Shown: positions 1 through 8,811 of the stretch, piece after piece
How positions within the stretch are numbered: the first letter of the stretch is position 1
Layout: each line of letters starts with the position of its first letter
Source: an uncultured Clostridia bacterium
GTDB lineage: Bacteria > Bacillota > Clostridia > Christensenellales > Aristaeellaceae
Assembly: GCA_946409855.1 (NCBI GenBank)
Contig: CAMJXZ010000044.1
Location: 1-14,380 of the forward strand
Reading direction: 5' to 3'
DNA: 14,380 nt
Translations under genes and position numbers: made by a program
Notes under the pieces: model-generated
What the model saw: only the letters and a program-made list of their open reading frames with translations
Told to the model about the DNA's origin: nothing
Database searches by the model: none

Positions 1-115
1 CGGACACGGGCTTCGCGTCGCTCTGTCCCCATCATTTTTCTCTCACAGCTTGGCTTTCCTCATCTTTGCCTGCCCCATGAACAGCCGCTTTTTTGCTGTC
101 CAAAAAAGGTTTTTC
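1..115. other. Window edge, no supported gene
   Basis: No gene is supported here. On the - strand an ATG at 31 could begin a divergent gene running off the left edge (reading MGTERREARV), but its ribosome binding site is weak and only ten codons are visible. The stretch is rich in A and T runs near 90-118, as expected upstream of a promoter. Confidence 0.3.
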
Positions 116-145
116 TTGCATCCTCTCCGGGTTTCTTGGTATAAT
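116..145 (+). promoter_or_regulatory. Sigma-A type promoter for murC-lepA
   Basis: A perfect TATAAT lies at 140-145. TTGCAT at 116-121 (three of six consensus bases) lies 18 bases upstream. The expected start of transcription is near 152, leaving a leader of about 58 nt before the murC ATG at 211. This argues against the GTG at 151 as the translation start. The -10 box is convincing; the -35 box is weak. Confidence 0.55.
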
Positions 146-210
146 AAAAGGTGAATCGGCCGCCGGGAAGGCTGGGCCGGTCCAGGATCGGAACAGAGGT
201 GGCTGAACAG

Positions 211-1605
211 ATGGCGGATATCAGGGATTATAGGGGAAAACGCGTCCACATGATCGGCATCGGCGGGTCCAGCATGTCGGGGCTGACAGATTTTTTGCTT
301 GACGAGGGCTGCATGATGACGGGGTCGGACAAGGCGGAATCCCATTACGTGGAAGCGCTGCGCGAAAAGGGCATTCGGGTGTCGATCGGCCAGAAGGCCG
401 AAAACGTCCGCGGGGCGGACCTGGTCGTCTTTTCCGCCGCCATCCATCCGGACAATCCGGAGCGGGCGGAGGCCGCGCGCCTTGGGATCCCGGAGATGGA
501 GCGCTCGGTGCTGCTGGGCGAGCTGATGCGCGGCTACCGGCAAAGGATCTGCGTTTCCGGCACCCACGGCAAGACCACGACCTCCGGCATGATCGGCCAG
601 GCCCTGACCGACTGCGGGCTGAACCCGTCCGTCCACATCGGCGGCCAGCTGGACACGCTGGGCGGCGGCACCCGGCTGGGGGCGCGGGATGCCTTTGTCG
701 CAGAAGCCTGCGAGTACCATTCCTCCTTCCTGGAGCTCTCCCCCACCATCGCGGTGGTGCTGAACATCGACGGCGACCATTACGATTACTATAAGGATCT
801 GGACGATTACGAGCTGGCCTTCCGGGATTTCCTGGACAGGATGCCCCCGGACGGCATCGCCGTTGGCTATGGGGAGGACGCCCGGGTGATGCGCCGCTTC
901 CTGCGCTGCGGGAAACGCTGCGTGACCTACGGCTGGTCCCGCAACAACGATTTCGCTCCGGACGGTCTGACCTTTGACGATTTCGGCTGCCCGTCCTTTG
1001 ACGTGCTGGAGCGGGGCGTCCGCGCCGCTCATGTGGCCCTGCGCATTTCCGGGGATTTTTCGGTGCTGAACGCCCTGGCGGCCTTTGCCGCCTGCCGGGA
1101 AGCGGGGGCCAAGGCGGAGAACATCGCCGCCTCCCTCAGCCGCTTTGCCGGGGTGCACCGGCGCTTTGAGCTGACCGGCGTCATCGACGGCGTCCGGATG
1201 TATCACGATTACGGCCACAACCCGGCGGAAATGCGGGCGGCGATCTCCGTGGCGAAAAAGCAGAAGGCCGCCCGCGTCTGGGCGGTCATGCAGCCCCATA
1301 CCTTCAGCCGGGTGCGGAATTTCTTTGACGAATACCTGACCTGCACCGAGGCCGCGGACATCACCCTGGTCACGGACATCTGCGCAGCCCGCGAGCAGGA
1401 CCCGGGGGACCTGCATTCCGGCATGCTGGTCGACGGCATGAAGGCTCACGGCGTCAACGCGGTCTGGACGCCGTCCTTTGACGATACGGAAAAATATCTC
1501 CGCGCCCACTGGCACAAGGGGGACCTGGTGCTGACCATGGGCTGCGGGGACATCAATCTGCTGAACGAACAGATGGCCCGGCACGGGGACACCCGGCCGG
1601 AATGA
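211..1605 (+). CDS. murC: UDP-N-acetylmuramate--L-alanine ligase (MurC)
   Basis: MurC adds L-alanine to UDP-N-acetylmuramic acid using ATP, the first amino acid step of peptidoglycan stem-peptide synthesis in the cytoplasm. The 464-residue protein has the three-domain Mur ligase layout. Its N-terminal Rossmann motif MIGIGGSSMSG is at about 14-24. The ATP-binding loop SGTHGKTTTS is at 116-125 (Lys121). The central EYHSSFLELSP and NIDGDHYDYY stretches match the family, as do FAGVHRRFEL and DYGHNPAEMRA in the C-terminal part. Many MurC proteins have HH where this one has HN in the last motif. ATG 211 is chosen over the in-frame GTG 151 because AGAGGTGG sits just upstream and the GTG coincides with the predicted transcription start. 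The stop codon overlaps an in-frame ATG of the lepA frame, and the real lepA start lies 18 bases further, so the two genes are probably co-transcribed. Confidence 0.93.
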   Translation: MADIRDYRGKRVHMIGIGGSSMSGLTDFLLDEGCMMTGSDKAESHYVEALREKGIRVSIGQKAENVRGADLVVFSAAIHPDNPERAEAARLGIPEMERSVLLGELMRGYRQRICVSGTHGKTTTSGMIGQALTDCGLNPSVHIGGQLDTLGGGTRLGARDAFVAEACEYHSSFLELSPTIAVVLNIDGDHYDYYKDLDDYELAFRDFLDRMPPDGIAVGYGEDARVMRRFLRCGKRCVTYGWSRNNDFAPDGLTFDDFGCPSFDVLERGVRAAHVALRISGDFSVLNALAAFAACREAGAKAENIAASLSRFAGVHRRFELTGVIDGVRMYHDYGHNPAEMRAAISVAKKQKAARVWAVMQPHTFSRVRNFFDEYLTCTEAADITLVTDICAAREQDPGDLHSGMLVDGMKAHGVNAVWTPSFDDTEKYLRAHWHKGDLVLTMGCGDINLLNEQMARHGDTRPE

Positions 1606-1622
1606 CGACGAAAGGACACGAC

Positions 1623-3428
<1,806 letters not shown>

Positions 3429-3452
3429 TTAGGGATGAGGGATTAGTGATTA

Positions 3453-3512
3453 GTGATTAGATGGTTAGTGATTAGATGATTAGTGATTAGATGATTAGTG
3501 ATTAGATGATTA
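3453..3512 (+). repeat. Four tandem 15-bp units (GTGATTAGATGATTA)
   Basis: Four consecutive copies of GTGATTAGATGATTA fill this stretch, the first with one mismatch (GG for GA). Looser GTGATTAG-like copies continue on both sides, from the lepA stop codon to about 3535. Each unit can be read as a 7-mer GTGATTA plus an 8-mer GATGATTA. The reverse complement of the 7-mer, TAATCAC, differs by one base from the TATTCAC units of the next tract, so the two tracts are related in inverted orientation. Confidence 0.9.
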
Positions 3513-3544
3513 GTGATTAAGTGATAGTTATGAGTTATTAGGAT

Positions 3545-3642
3545 ACTATTCACTATTCACTATTTACTATTCACTATTTACTATTTACTATTCACTATCC
3601 CCTATCCCCTATCCCCTATTCACTACCCCCTATTCACTTTTC
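3545..3642 (+). repeat. Fourteen tandem 7-bp units (ACTATTC / CCTATCC)
   Basis: Fourteen heptamers follow each other without a single indel: ACTATTC and ACTATTT variants first, then ACTATCC, CCTATCC, CCTATTC and ACTACCC. The C-rich half contains CCCC at 3599-3602, 3606-3609 and 3613-3616 and CCCCC at 3626-3630. The - strand therefore carries four G-tracts with loops of 9, 3 and 3 bases, a classical potential G-quadruplex. The tract ends eight bases before the cvpA ribosome binding site. Confidence 0.92.
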
Positions 3643-3663
3643 CCGTCCACAGGAGGTGAGCGC

Positions 3664-4371
3664 GTGAATCCATTTGACGTCCTGATCCTTGCGGTCGTCC
3701 TGCTGAGCGTGATGTACGCGCTGTACCGGGGCGCCGTGCATTCGGTTTTGAGCCAGGCGGCGCTGCTGATTTCCCTGCTGGTCGCCCTGCCCCTGTCCGC
3801 GGGGCCGGCGGAACAGCTGCAGGGGAACACCGGCTTTACGTCCCTCCTGGTCACCTACACCGACGCCGTCGCCCGCGTGGGCGATTACGACCTGGCCAAC
3901 ACCCCGGTCACCGGCATCGGGGACGACACCATCGACCATGTGCTGGAAACCGTCCGGCTGCCCGAGGCGCTGAGCGGCGTGCTGGAAAACAACCTGCGCT
4001 ACGGGCGGAACATCGAATCCGACCGGACCATCAACGATTATGTCCGGGGCGCGGTGGTCTCCTCCGCCATCCGGATCCTGTGCTTCCTGTGCTGCTTCTG
4101 CCTGTGCTATTTCGCCTTGTCCCTGCTGCTGTCGCTGCTCAACCACGTGTTTCAGTTTCCCCTCCTCAAATACCTGGACTGGGCCGGCGCGGCCCTGTTC
4201 GGGGTGCTCCGGGGGCTGACGCTGGTCTGCGCGATCTGGCTGCTGATGCCCCTTCTGTCCACCGTGATCCCGGTGGACGGCTTCCGCCAGGCGCTGGACG
4301 GCAGCGCCCTTTCCCGCCCGTTCCTTTCCCAGACGTTCTTTCACGCCGTGCTGAACGGCAGGCTCTTTTAA
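3664..4371 (+). CDS. CvpA-family integral membrane protein
   Basis: This 235-residue protein resembles the CvpA (colicin V production) family, small membrane proteins of uncertain molecular role linked to envelope integrity and secretion. The N-terminus (FDVLILAVVLLSVMYALYRG, then SVLSQAALLISLLVALPL) matches the family's opening pair of membrane helices around 5-21 and 28-46. An extracytoplasmic loop of about 80 residues follows. A very hydrophobic, cysteine-rich helix lies at about 131-159, and a last helix at about 173-200 contains AGAALFGVLRGLTLV, the typical CvpA ending. Start is GTG 3664, seven bases after AGGAGG at 3651-3656. It follows lepA across the simple repeats and ends at the Shine-Dalgarno sequence of the next gene, which suggests translational coupling. 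Family assignment rests on motif and topology likeness. Confidence 0.75.
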   Translation: MNPFDVLILAVVLLSVMYALYRGAVHSVLSQAALLISLLVALPLSAGPAEQLQGNTGFTSLLVTYTDAVARVGDYDLANTPVTGIGDDTIDHVLETVRLPEALSGVLENNLRYGRNIESDRTINDYVRGAVVSSAIRILCFLCCFCLCYFALSLLLSLLNHVFQFPLLKYLDWAGAALFGVLRGLTLVCAIWLLMPLLSTVIPVDGFRQALDGSALSRPFLSQTFFHAVLNGRLF

Positions 4372-4390
4372 CGGAGGTCATGAATCGGTT

Positions 4391-5809
4391 ATGGCAATCC
4401 TGGGTACGGCAACCAAAGTCAGCCTGGATGACAGCAGCCCGCTTTTCAGCGTGGCGGAGCACCGGCCGGAGGTAGCGCGCGCCGCCGCCTGCCTGTCGCT
4501 GGAGCTGGCGAACACCGCCTATTCGATGGACATCGCCCCCTGGCAGAAGGCCGGCTGGCGCGATTTTTCGCTGCTGGCGGACGACGGGCTGCTGACGGGC
4601 AGCATGCTGAACGGCCCCGCCTCTCCCCTGGGCGACCTGACCCGGGGCGTCATGCAGACGCTGACCAGGCTGCGCGTCAACATGCAGGACCCGGTGACCC
4701 AGTACCTGGGCTTCAAGCGCCATCAGGACGAAAACGCCAACGCCAGCAAGGCGGTCGTGGTTTCCCGCCGCCGCGGGACGACCTACCTGGTCGGCATCGG
4801 CTTCATGGGCACCGGCAAGCGCCTGTTCGACTGGATCCCCAACCTCCGCTTCCGGCCCGACAACGGCTACCACGGCGGCTTCTGGCGGCTGGCCGACCAG
4901 TTCCTGGAAGCGGCGGCCCGGATCGAGTTTCCGGAAACCGCCAAAGAGCTGCACCTCTCCCGGCTGACCCTGCGGGACATCTTCGCGGACATGAAAAATC
5001 CCCACAGCCGTTTCCGCCTCTGGGCCTGCGGGCACAGTCAGGGCGCGGCCGTCCTGCAGATCCTGTTCGACCGGCTGCTCAAAGAAGGGGTGCTGTCCAA
5101 ATACCTGGCCGGGTACGGCTTTGCCTCCCCCATGGTCACCCAGGAAAGCCGGACGGACGCCTGGTGCCTGCCCATCCGCCATATCCTGAACGCGGACGAC
5201 ATGGTCCCCCGGGTCGGCGCCAACAGCCACCTGGGCAAGTGCTTTGTCTTTATCCCGAATCAGGAACAGCAGATGGAGATGTACCGCGCCGAATGGGCGT
5301 CCCCCTGCTTCCGCGAGATGCTCCGCTTTTACCGCCGGGTGTCGGATACCAGCACCGCCCTGATCGTGATGCTGGCCGTGCTGGAGCTGGTCCGCGGCCA
5401 GTCCGAGGATACCATCGGCCGTCTGCTGGCCGGCAGCGACCTCCTTTCCTTCCTGCCCGATTTCCTGCGCCTGGACGGGGACATCGGCATCCCCGCCCTG
5501 AACGCCCTGACGGCCCAGCTGCGGGAAGAGTACCTGGCCGTAACCGGGGACCCCGTTTTCCCGGAGGACAGGCTGACCGCCGTCTGCGACTGCTACAAAG
5601 ACATGATCGCCCGCCACGGCCTGCCCGCCTGGTTCCGGGCCGCCCTGCGCGCCTTTACCCTGCCCCACAAGCGCCTGGGCGATACCGCCAGGGGCGAGCC
5701 CATGGGCGCCTACCAGTACATCGTGACCGGCCACATGAGCGAGCTCATCTACGTGACGGACGCCAACCTGCCGGCCATGGTCAACCGGCCGGACACCCTG
5801 ACCGAATGA
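4391..5809 (+). CDS. Class 3 lipase-like alpha/beta hydrolase
   Basis: A 472-residue protein with the hallmarks of lipase class 3 (PF01764-like) serine hydrolases. The nucleophile elbow CGHSQGAA places Ser216 in a G-H-S-Q-G motif. It is followed by ILNADDMVPRVG with the probable catalytic Asp270 (N-x-x-D-x-V-P pattern) and ANSHLGKCF with the probable catalytic His280. Region 125-150 (AVVVSRRRGTTYLVGIGFMGTG) would be the early strands leading to the oxyanion region. The C-terminal 190 residues look helical and match nothing I recognise. No signal peptide or membrane segment is visible, so it is probably cytoplasmic. The substrate is unknown; a lipid or acyl ester is family-based inference only. 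GGAGG at 4373-4377 is 13 bases from the ATG, unusually far. An out-of-frame ATG at 4380 is nearer but encodes nothing plausible. It follows cvpA by 19 bases and is the last gene before the terminator. Confidence 0.72.
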   Translation: MAILGTATKVSLDDSSPLFSVAEHRPEVARAAACLSLELANTAYSMDIAPWQKAGWRDFSLLADDGLLTGSMLNGPASPLGDLTRGVMQTLTRLRVNMQDPVTQYLGFKRHQDENANASKAVVVSRRRGTTYLVGIGFMGTGKRLFDWIPNLRFRPDNGYHGGFWRLADQFLEAAARIEFPETAKELHLSRLTLRDIFADMKNPHSRFRLWACGHSQGAAVLQILFDRLLKEGVLSKYLAGYGFASPMVTQESRTDAWCLPIRHILNADDMVPRVGANSHLGKCFVFIPNQEQQMEMYRAEWASPCFREMLRFYRRVSDTSTALIVMLAVLELVRGQSEDTIGRLLAGSDLLSFLPDFLRLDGDIGIPALNALTAQLREEYLAVTGDPVFPEDRLTAVCDCYKDMIARHGLPAWFRAALRAFTLPHKRLGDTARGEPMGAYQYIVTGHMSELIYVTDANLPAMVNRPDTLTE

Positions 5810-5850
5810 GCCCGGAAACCGGCCGGGAACTGTCGCCGATTTCCTCACGA

Positions 5851-5895
5851 AAAACCGCCTGCATGGAGCGCATTCTCCCGCAGGCGGTTTTCTTT
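5851..5895 (+). terminator. Intrinsic terminator after the murC-lipase gene run
   Basis: AAAACCGCCTGC at 5851-5862 pairs perfectly with GCAGGCGGTTTT at 5880-5891. The 17-base loop can form an inner GGAG/CTCC pair. The + strand continues as TTTTCTTTTC, giving the U-rich tail. It closes the leftmost transcription unit 42 bases after the lipase stop codon. Because the stem begins with AAAA it could also act weakly on the other strand. Confidence 0.9.
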
Positions 5896-6169
5896 TCGTA
5901 TTCGCGGCCGGACCGGTCCGGCCGGGGAGCAGGGGCATTGCTTATTGCGTATCATTGCTTATTGCGTTTAATGACAGTTATATCACCAAAGGGGCCTATA
6001 GGAGAAGATATCACAGGAAAAGACTCCCTTGCCGGGAAACATTGCTGTGCCGGATGCTTTGACGATGCCGTCTCTGCTGCTGCCGGCTTGCCTCTCCTGT
6101 TTCCGTAAGCGATTGCCCCAGGTGTTGAATAAACGTATCGCCAGCCAGTGAAGGACGGAGGGCAGCACC
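5896..6169. other. Non-coding stretch with a 17-bp direct repeat
   Basis: No gene is supported. ATTGCTTATTGCGT occurs at 5937-5950 and again at 5954-5967, a 17-bp period with two copies. The part from about 6131 resembles the spacer between the two 134-bp elements further right (AACGTATCGCC and GGCAGCACCG are shared), so it belongs to the same repeat block. Open frames here translate repeat sequence and have no ribosome binding sites. Confidence 0.6.
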
Positions 6170-6303
6170 GTAGCGGCGGCACCCGGGCCGCCATGAAGCG
6201 GGGGAATATACTGCCGGAGAGGAAGATAAACTGGGGGTGCTGGTATGAACGTCCGTTTTATGGCATAATCCGTCCCCAATGGCGGCCCAGGTGCCGCCGC
6301 TAC
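6170..6303 (+). repeat. 134-bp element with terminal inverted repeats, copy 1
   Basis: The ends GTAGCGGCGGCACCCGGG (from 6170) and CCCAGGTGCCGCCGCTAC (to 6303) form terminal inverted repeats of 24 bases with one mismatch. Each end also carries its own GGCGGC/GCCGCC mini-palindrome. The interior includes GTCCGTTTTATGGCATAATC. It encodes nothing recognisable. The size and ends resemble a MITE or a structured intergenic repeat, but no duplicated target site is obvious and homology continues outside the ends. Confidence 0.85.
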
Positions 6304-6398
6304 AAGGAAAGCACACTTGAATTTGTCCGGCTTCATTGGCTGATAGCTGGGGTTGGATGAACGTATCGCCGGGTAGAGAAGTACAGTAGGGCAGCACC

Positions 6399-6532
6399 GT
6401 AGCGGCGGCACCCGGGCTGCCATGGAGCAGGGACATATATTGCCGGAGAGAAAAATAACCTGGGGGTGCAGGCATGGATGTCCGTTTTATAGCATGATCC
6501 GTCCCTGGTGGCGGCCCAGGTGCCGCCGCTGC
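6399..6532 (+). repeat. 134-bp element with terminal inverted repeats, copy 2
   Basis: Same length and ends as copy 1, starting 229 bases downstream and in the same orientation. The right end reads GCCGCCGCTGCGAGGG rather than GCTACAAGGA. The 96-base spacer between copies (6304-6398) is also partly repeated outside the pair (GTCCGGC, AACGTATCGCC, GCAGCACCG), so the repeated unit is about 229 bp and the 134-bp element is its conserved core. Confidence 0.85.
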
Positions 6533-6560
6533 GAGGGAAACTAACTCGAACCCGTCCGGC

Positions 6561-6808
6561 GTGTGTTGGGTGACAGCCGGGGATGCGGGTGTGCTTGCCG
6601 GCCGCGGCCTTCAAAGCCCGGCTTCCGGGCAAATGGGAAAAAACCCTTCTGAATCTCCTGCCGTGCTGCAGGGGGATCCTCCACCTGCACCCCCTGCTTG
6701 TTAACCTTCTTCTGTCTCTTTCTTGTTTCTTCTTCTGTACCGTTTCTGTTTGGATTTCAGATTCTCCCGCGGTTGGCCGTCCTTCCCTGCCCTGTACAGG
6801 ATTTAAGA
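6561..6808. other. Intergenic region 3' of the DUF6273 gene
   Basis: No gene is supported. It contains a perfect 6-bp stem with a 3-base loop at 6616-6630 (GCCCGG CTT CCGGGC) and an 8-bp stem at 6668-6697 (GCAGGGGG / CCCCCTGC, 14-base loop). Either could help end transcription of the - strand gene, but neither has a clear U-tract on that strand. A pyrimidine-rich stretch runs from 6698 to 6750. Confidence 0.5.
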
Positions 6809-8269
6809 TTAGAAGATTCCAGATTCAAGATTGATCCACAAAGCGGGGCGGACACAACCGCTGCCACTGTAGACATAGTCGTCGTAGAGAGAGCCGCCCG
6901 CGTAGACGTAGGCGGCGGCGTCCTGAATGCTGCCCGGCGAACGCAGCCACCACCTCCCGGCTGGTTCGCCTTCTGCGGTCTGATACTTGCTCCTTGTATA
7001 GGCACCATTCCTGATCGCGTAAGCTGTCGGACTGACACGTGATGTCACATTTGTATAGTTGTATTTGCCCGTACTGTCTTTGTAGTAGCTATAGTGTTCT
7101 ACCGCAAAGTACTGATGCGCCTCCGCATAACTGAGCAGGAAAATCTTGTCCTGCGTGTTGTTCCCCCCGCTGGTACTCCATTCGCTGTATCCCTGGCTCC
7201 TGCTGTTATCCACGTTCGTCGTCAGAATCGCTTTCTGTTCCGTACTGCTGAACGCTTTGTTCAGGAATTCTTGATTCAGCCATCCCCGCAGCGTACATCT
7301 CTCCCAGGTGGCATCTGTTTTCTCTGTGTTGTAGGGCTTCGCGTCCAATCCGTACCGGCTCAGCAGCAGCGCTTTGTTCCCGTCCCTCGCAAGCACCAGC
7401 CATTCGATCGGCGTTTGGTCGTTCCCTGCCGCCGTCTGCGGGTACCGCCCGTAGGTCACATATTTCCCAACGGCATACCGATCGTTACGCTTGGCGATCG
7501 CCTCTTCACAAGCCTTTGCCTTGCTCGCCGAGTCCCGGTACCCGTTCAGCTTCTGGTACTGCGCTTTCGCTCCCACATAGTCTCCGGAAGCGTACAGTGT
7601 TTCCGCTAATCTGTATGCAGTCTCGTTCTTCTCCGCCATCAGCGCTTCCAACTGGTTCTGCAGGGAAGTGTTCTGATTCTGCAGGGAAGTGTTCTGATCC
7701 CGCAGCGAACCAAGCTCTTCCTTGACATTCTGCAGTTCCGTCTGCGCTGCCGTCCGCTCCGCTTCAGCCTCCGTCCGCCCCGCTTCAGCATCTGCCAGCG
7801 CCGCTTCAACTTCCGCAAGCCGCTGCTCCAGCCTGGCCTTCTCGGCCAGCGTTTCCTCTTTGGCGGACGCGCTTTCCACCACGACCCGCACCGGTTCGAT
7901 CCGCACATTTTCATGTTTCGTTCCGTCCGCGTCCATCGCTTCCACCACGCTCGCCTCGATGGTATACTCCCCGGCCGGCGCATATTTACCCACCTTCAAC
8001 AGCAGCATGGCAGGACGCCCGTTCAGAATACTGAACCCATCCGCTCCAACCAGGTCAATACCGGGAACCACAGCGAATATATCCGTATCCAATAACAGCC
8101 TGGCCATCACCCCGTCCACCCGCTCGCCGTCCTCCGAAAGCGCGAAGACCGCGTAAAACACATCCCCGGGATGGCACTGGATGCACCCCACCGCTCCCCG
8201 CGCCCCCACGGGGACCAGGGAAACCAATAACACCACGGCCATGAACAGGCTGAGATATGTATGCTTCAT
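6809..8269 (-). CDS. Secreted coiled-coil protein with C-terminal DUF6273 domain
   Basis: A 486-residue exported protein of unknown function. Residues 1-28 form a signal peptide; AVGC at 26-29 is a weak lipobox, so surface lipid anchoring is possible. Residues about 34-133 look like an all-beta, Ig-like module (GKYAPAGEYTIEASVVEA). Residues about 136-222 are a long coiled coil rich in E, A, Q and L, containing two exact 7-residue repeats (NTSLQNQ). Next comes a TPR-like helical hairpin (LYASGDYVGAKAQYQKLNGY, then DSASKAKACEEA at about 224-258). Residues about 264-481 form the DUF6273 domain: YGRYPQTA, PIEWLVLARDGNKALLLSRY, RWWLRSPG and a closing CVRPALWINL. Start is ATG 8269 because AGGAGG at 8275-8280 is five bases away and the signal peptide begins there; the frame stays open upstream without such support. 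It is monocistronic with its own promoter, and bracketed by inverted repeat blocks. Domain naming is from motif recall. Confidence 0.82.
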   Translation of the reverse strand: MKHTYLSLFMAVVLLVSLVPVGARGAVGCIQCHPGDVFYAVFALSEDGERVDGVMARLLLDTDIFAVVPGIDLVGADGFSILNGRPAMLLLKVGKYAPAGEYTIEASVVEAMDADGTKHENVRIEPVRVVVESASAKEETLAEKARLEQRLAEVEAALADAEAGRTEAEAERTAAQTELQNVKEELGSLRDQNTSLQNQNTSLQNQLEALMAEKNETAYRLAETLYASGDYVGAKAQYQKLNGYRDSASKAKACEEAIAKRNDRYAVGKYVTYGRYPQTAAGNDQTPIEWLVLARDGNKALLLSRYGLDAKPYNTEKTDATWERCTLRGWLNQEFLNKAFSSTEQKAILTTNVDNSRSQGYSEWSTSGGNNTQDKIFLLSYAEAHQYFAVEHYSYYKDSTGKYNYTNVTSRVSPTAYAIRNGAYTRSKYQTAEGEPAGRWWLRSPGSIQDAAAYVYAGGSLYDDYVYSGSGCVRPALWINLESGIF

Positions 8270-8307
8270 CTTTTCCTCCTGACAGGTCAAATAGGATGCC
8301 CGCTGTA

Positions 8308-8341
8308 CCGGATGACCGGCCGCTGCCGGCCGTTCATCCGG
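8308..8341 (-). promoter_or_regulatory. Strong hairpin in the leader of the DUF6273 gene
   Basis: CCGGATGA-C-CGGCC and its partner GGCCG-T-TCATCCGG form a stem of about 13-14 bp with one mismatch, located 38-72 bases before the start codon within a leader of about 200 nt. No U-tract follows on the - strand, so it is not a simple attenuator. A role in mRNA stability or translation control is possible but unproven. Confidence 0.55.
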
Positions 8342-8475
8342 CGCCGCGGCAAGCCTTTTTCCATGGATCCGGAACCCAAATGAAATGCCCGGCAGGGACG
8401 CCTGCATCCGCTCAAATCATCCCGGGCTGAAAAATATGTCCTTCTCACTGGAAAACCATATCGTATATCCCCTGT

Positions 8476-8504
8476 ATTGTATCAGACGGCCATGCATTTT
8501 GCAA
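8476..8504 (-). promoter_or_regulatory. Promoter of the DUF6273 gene
   Basis: Read on the - strand, TTGCAA (8504-8499) and TACAAT (8481-8476) are separated by exactly 17 bases. TG one base before the -10 gives an extended -10 (TGATACAAT). Predicted transcription start is near 8469, about 200 nt before the ATG at 8269. The promoter lies inside the segment bounded by the inverted repeat blocks, so it would move with the gene. Confidence 0.65.
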
Positions 8505-8581
8505 GCAAAGCGTTCATCCGGGACAGGACAATCGCTTATGAAACAAAATAACGGCCGGACGAATCAACCCCGGTTTCCCTC

Positions 8582-8714
8582 GCAGCGGCGCCGCCCGAGC
8601 CGCCACCAGGGACGGATCATGCCCTGAAACGAACGCTCTTATCCGTATCCCCGGTCATCTCCCTCTCCAGCAATATATTTCCCCGCTCCATGGCGGCCCA
8701 GGTGCCGCCGCTAC
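8582..8714 (-). repeat. 134-bp element family, copy 3, inverted
   Basis: Reverse-complement member of the same family. Its - strand right end GCTGCGAGGGAAAC and interior GCATGATCCGTCCCTGGTGG match copy 2 rather than copy 1. One end has decayed (GGCGCCGCCCGAGCCGCC). The internal left half also aligns (CATGGAGC and ATATATTG are shared). Confidence 0.8.
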
Positions 8715-8811
8715 AGCGCCTCCCTCGGTCCTTCACTGCCCAACGGTACATCCGCCCAATTCCCCCGGGCATCACCCAACCCCCGCCGGACGAATTCAAC
8801 CCGGTTTCCTT

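Noticed and set aside
151..210. Upstream GTG start for murC
   Set aside because: The GTG coincides with the predicted transcription start, has no Shine-Dalgarno sequence, and would add 20 residues not typical of MurC.
5952..6632. Several overlapping open frames through the left repeat block
   Set aside because: The translations repeat because the DNA repeats; no ribosome binding sites, domains or consistent frame between copies.
6616..6697. Intrinsic terminator for the DUF6273 gene
   Set aside because: Two stems are present but neither is followed by a U-tract on the - strand, so I do not call a terminator.
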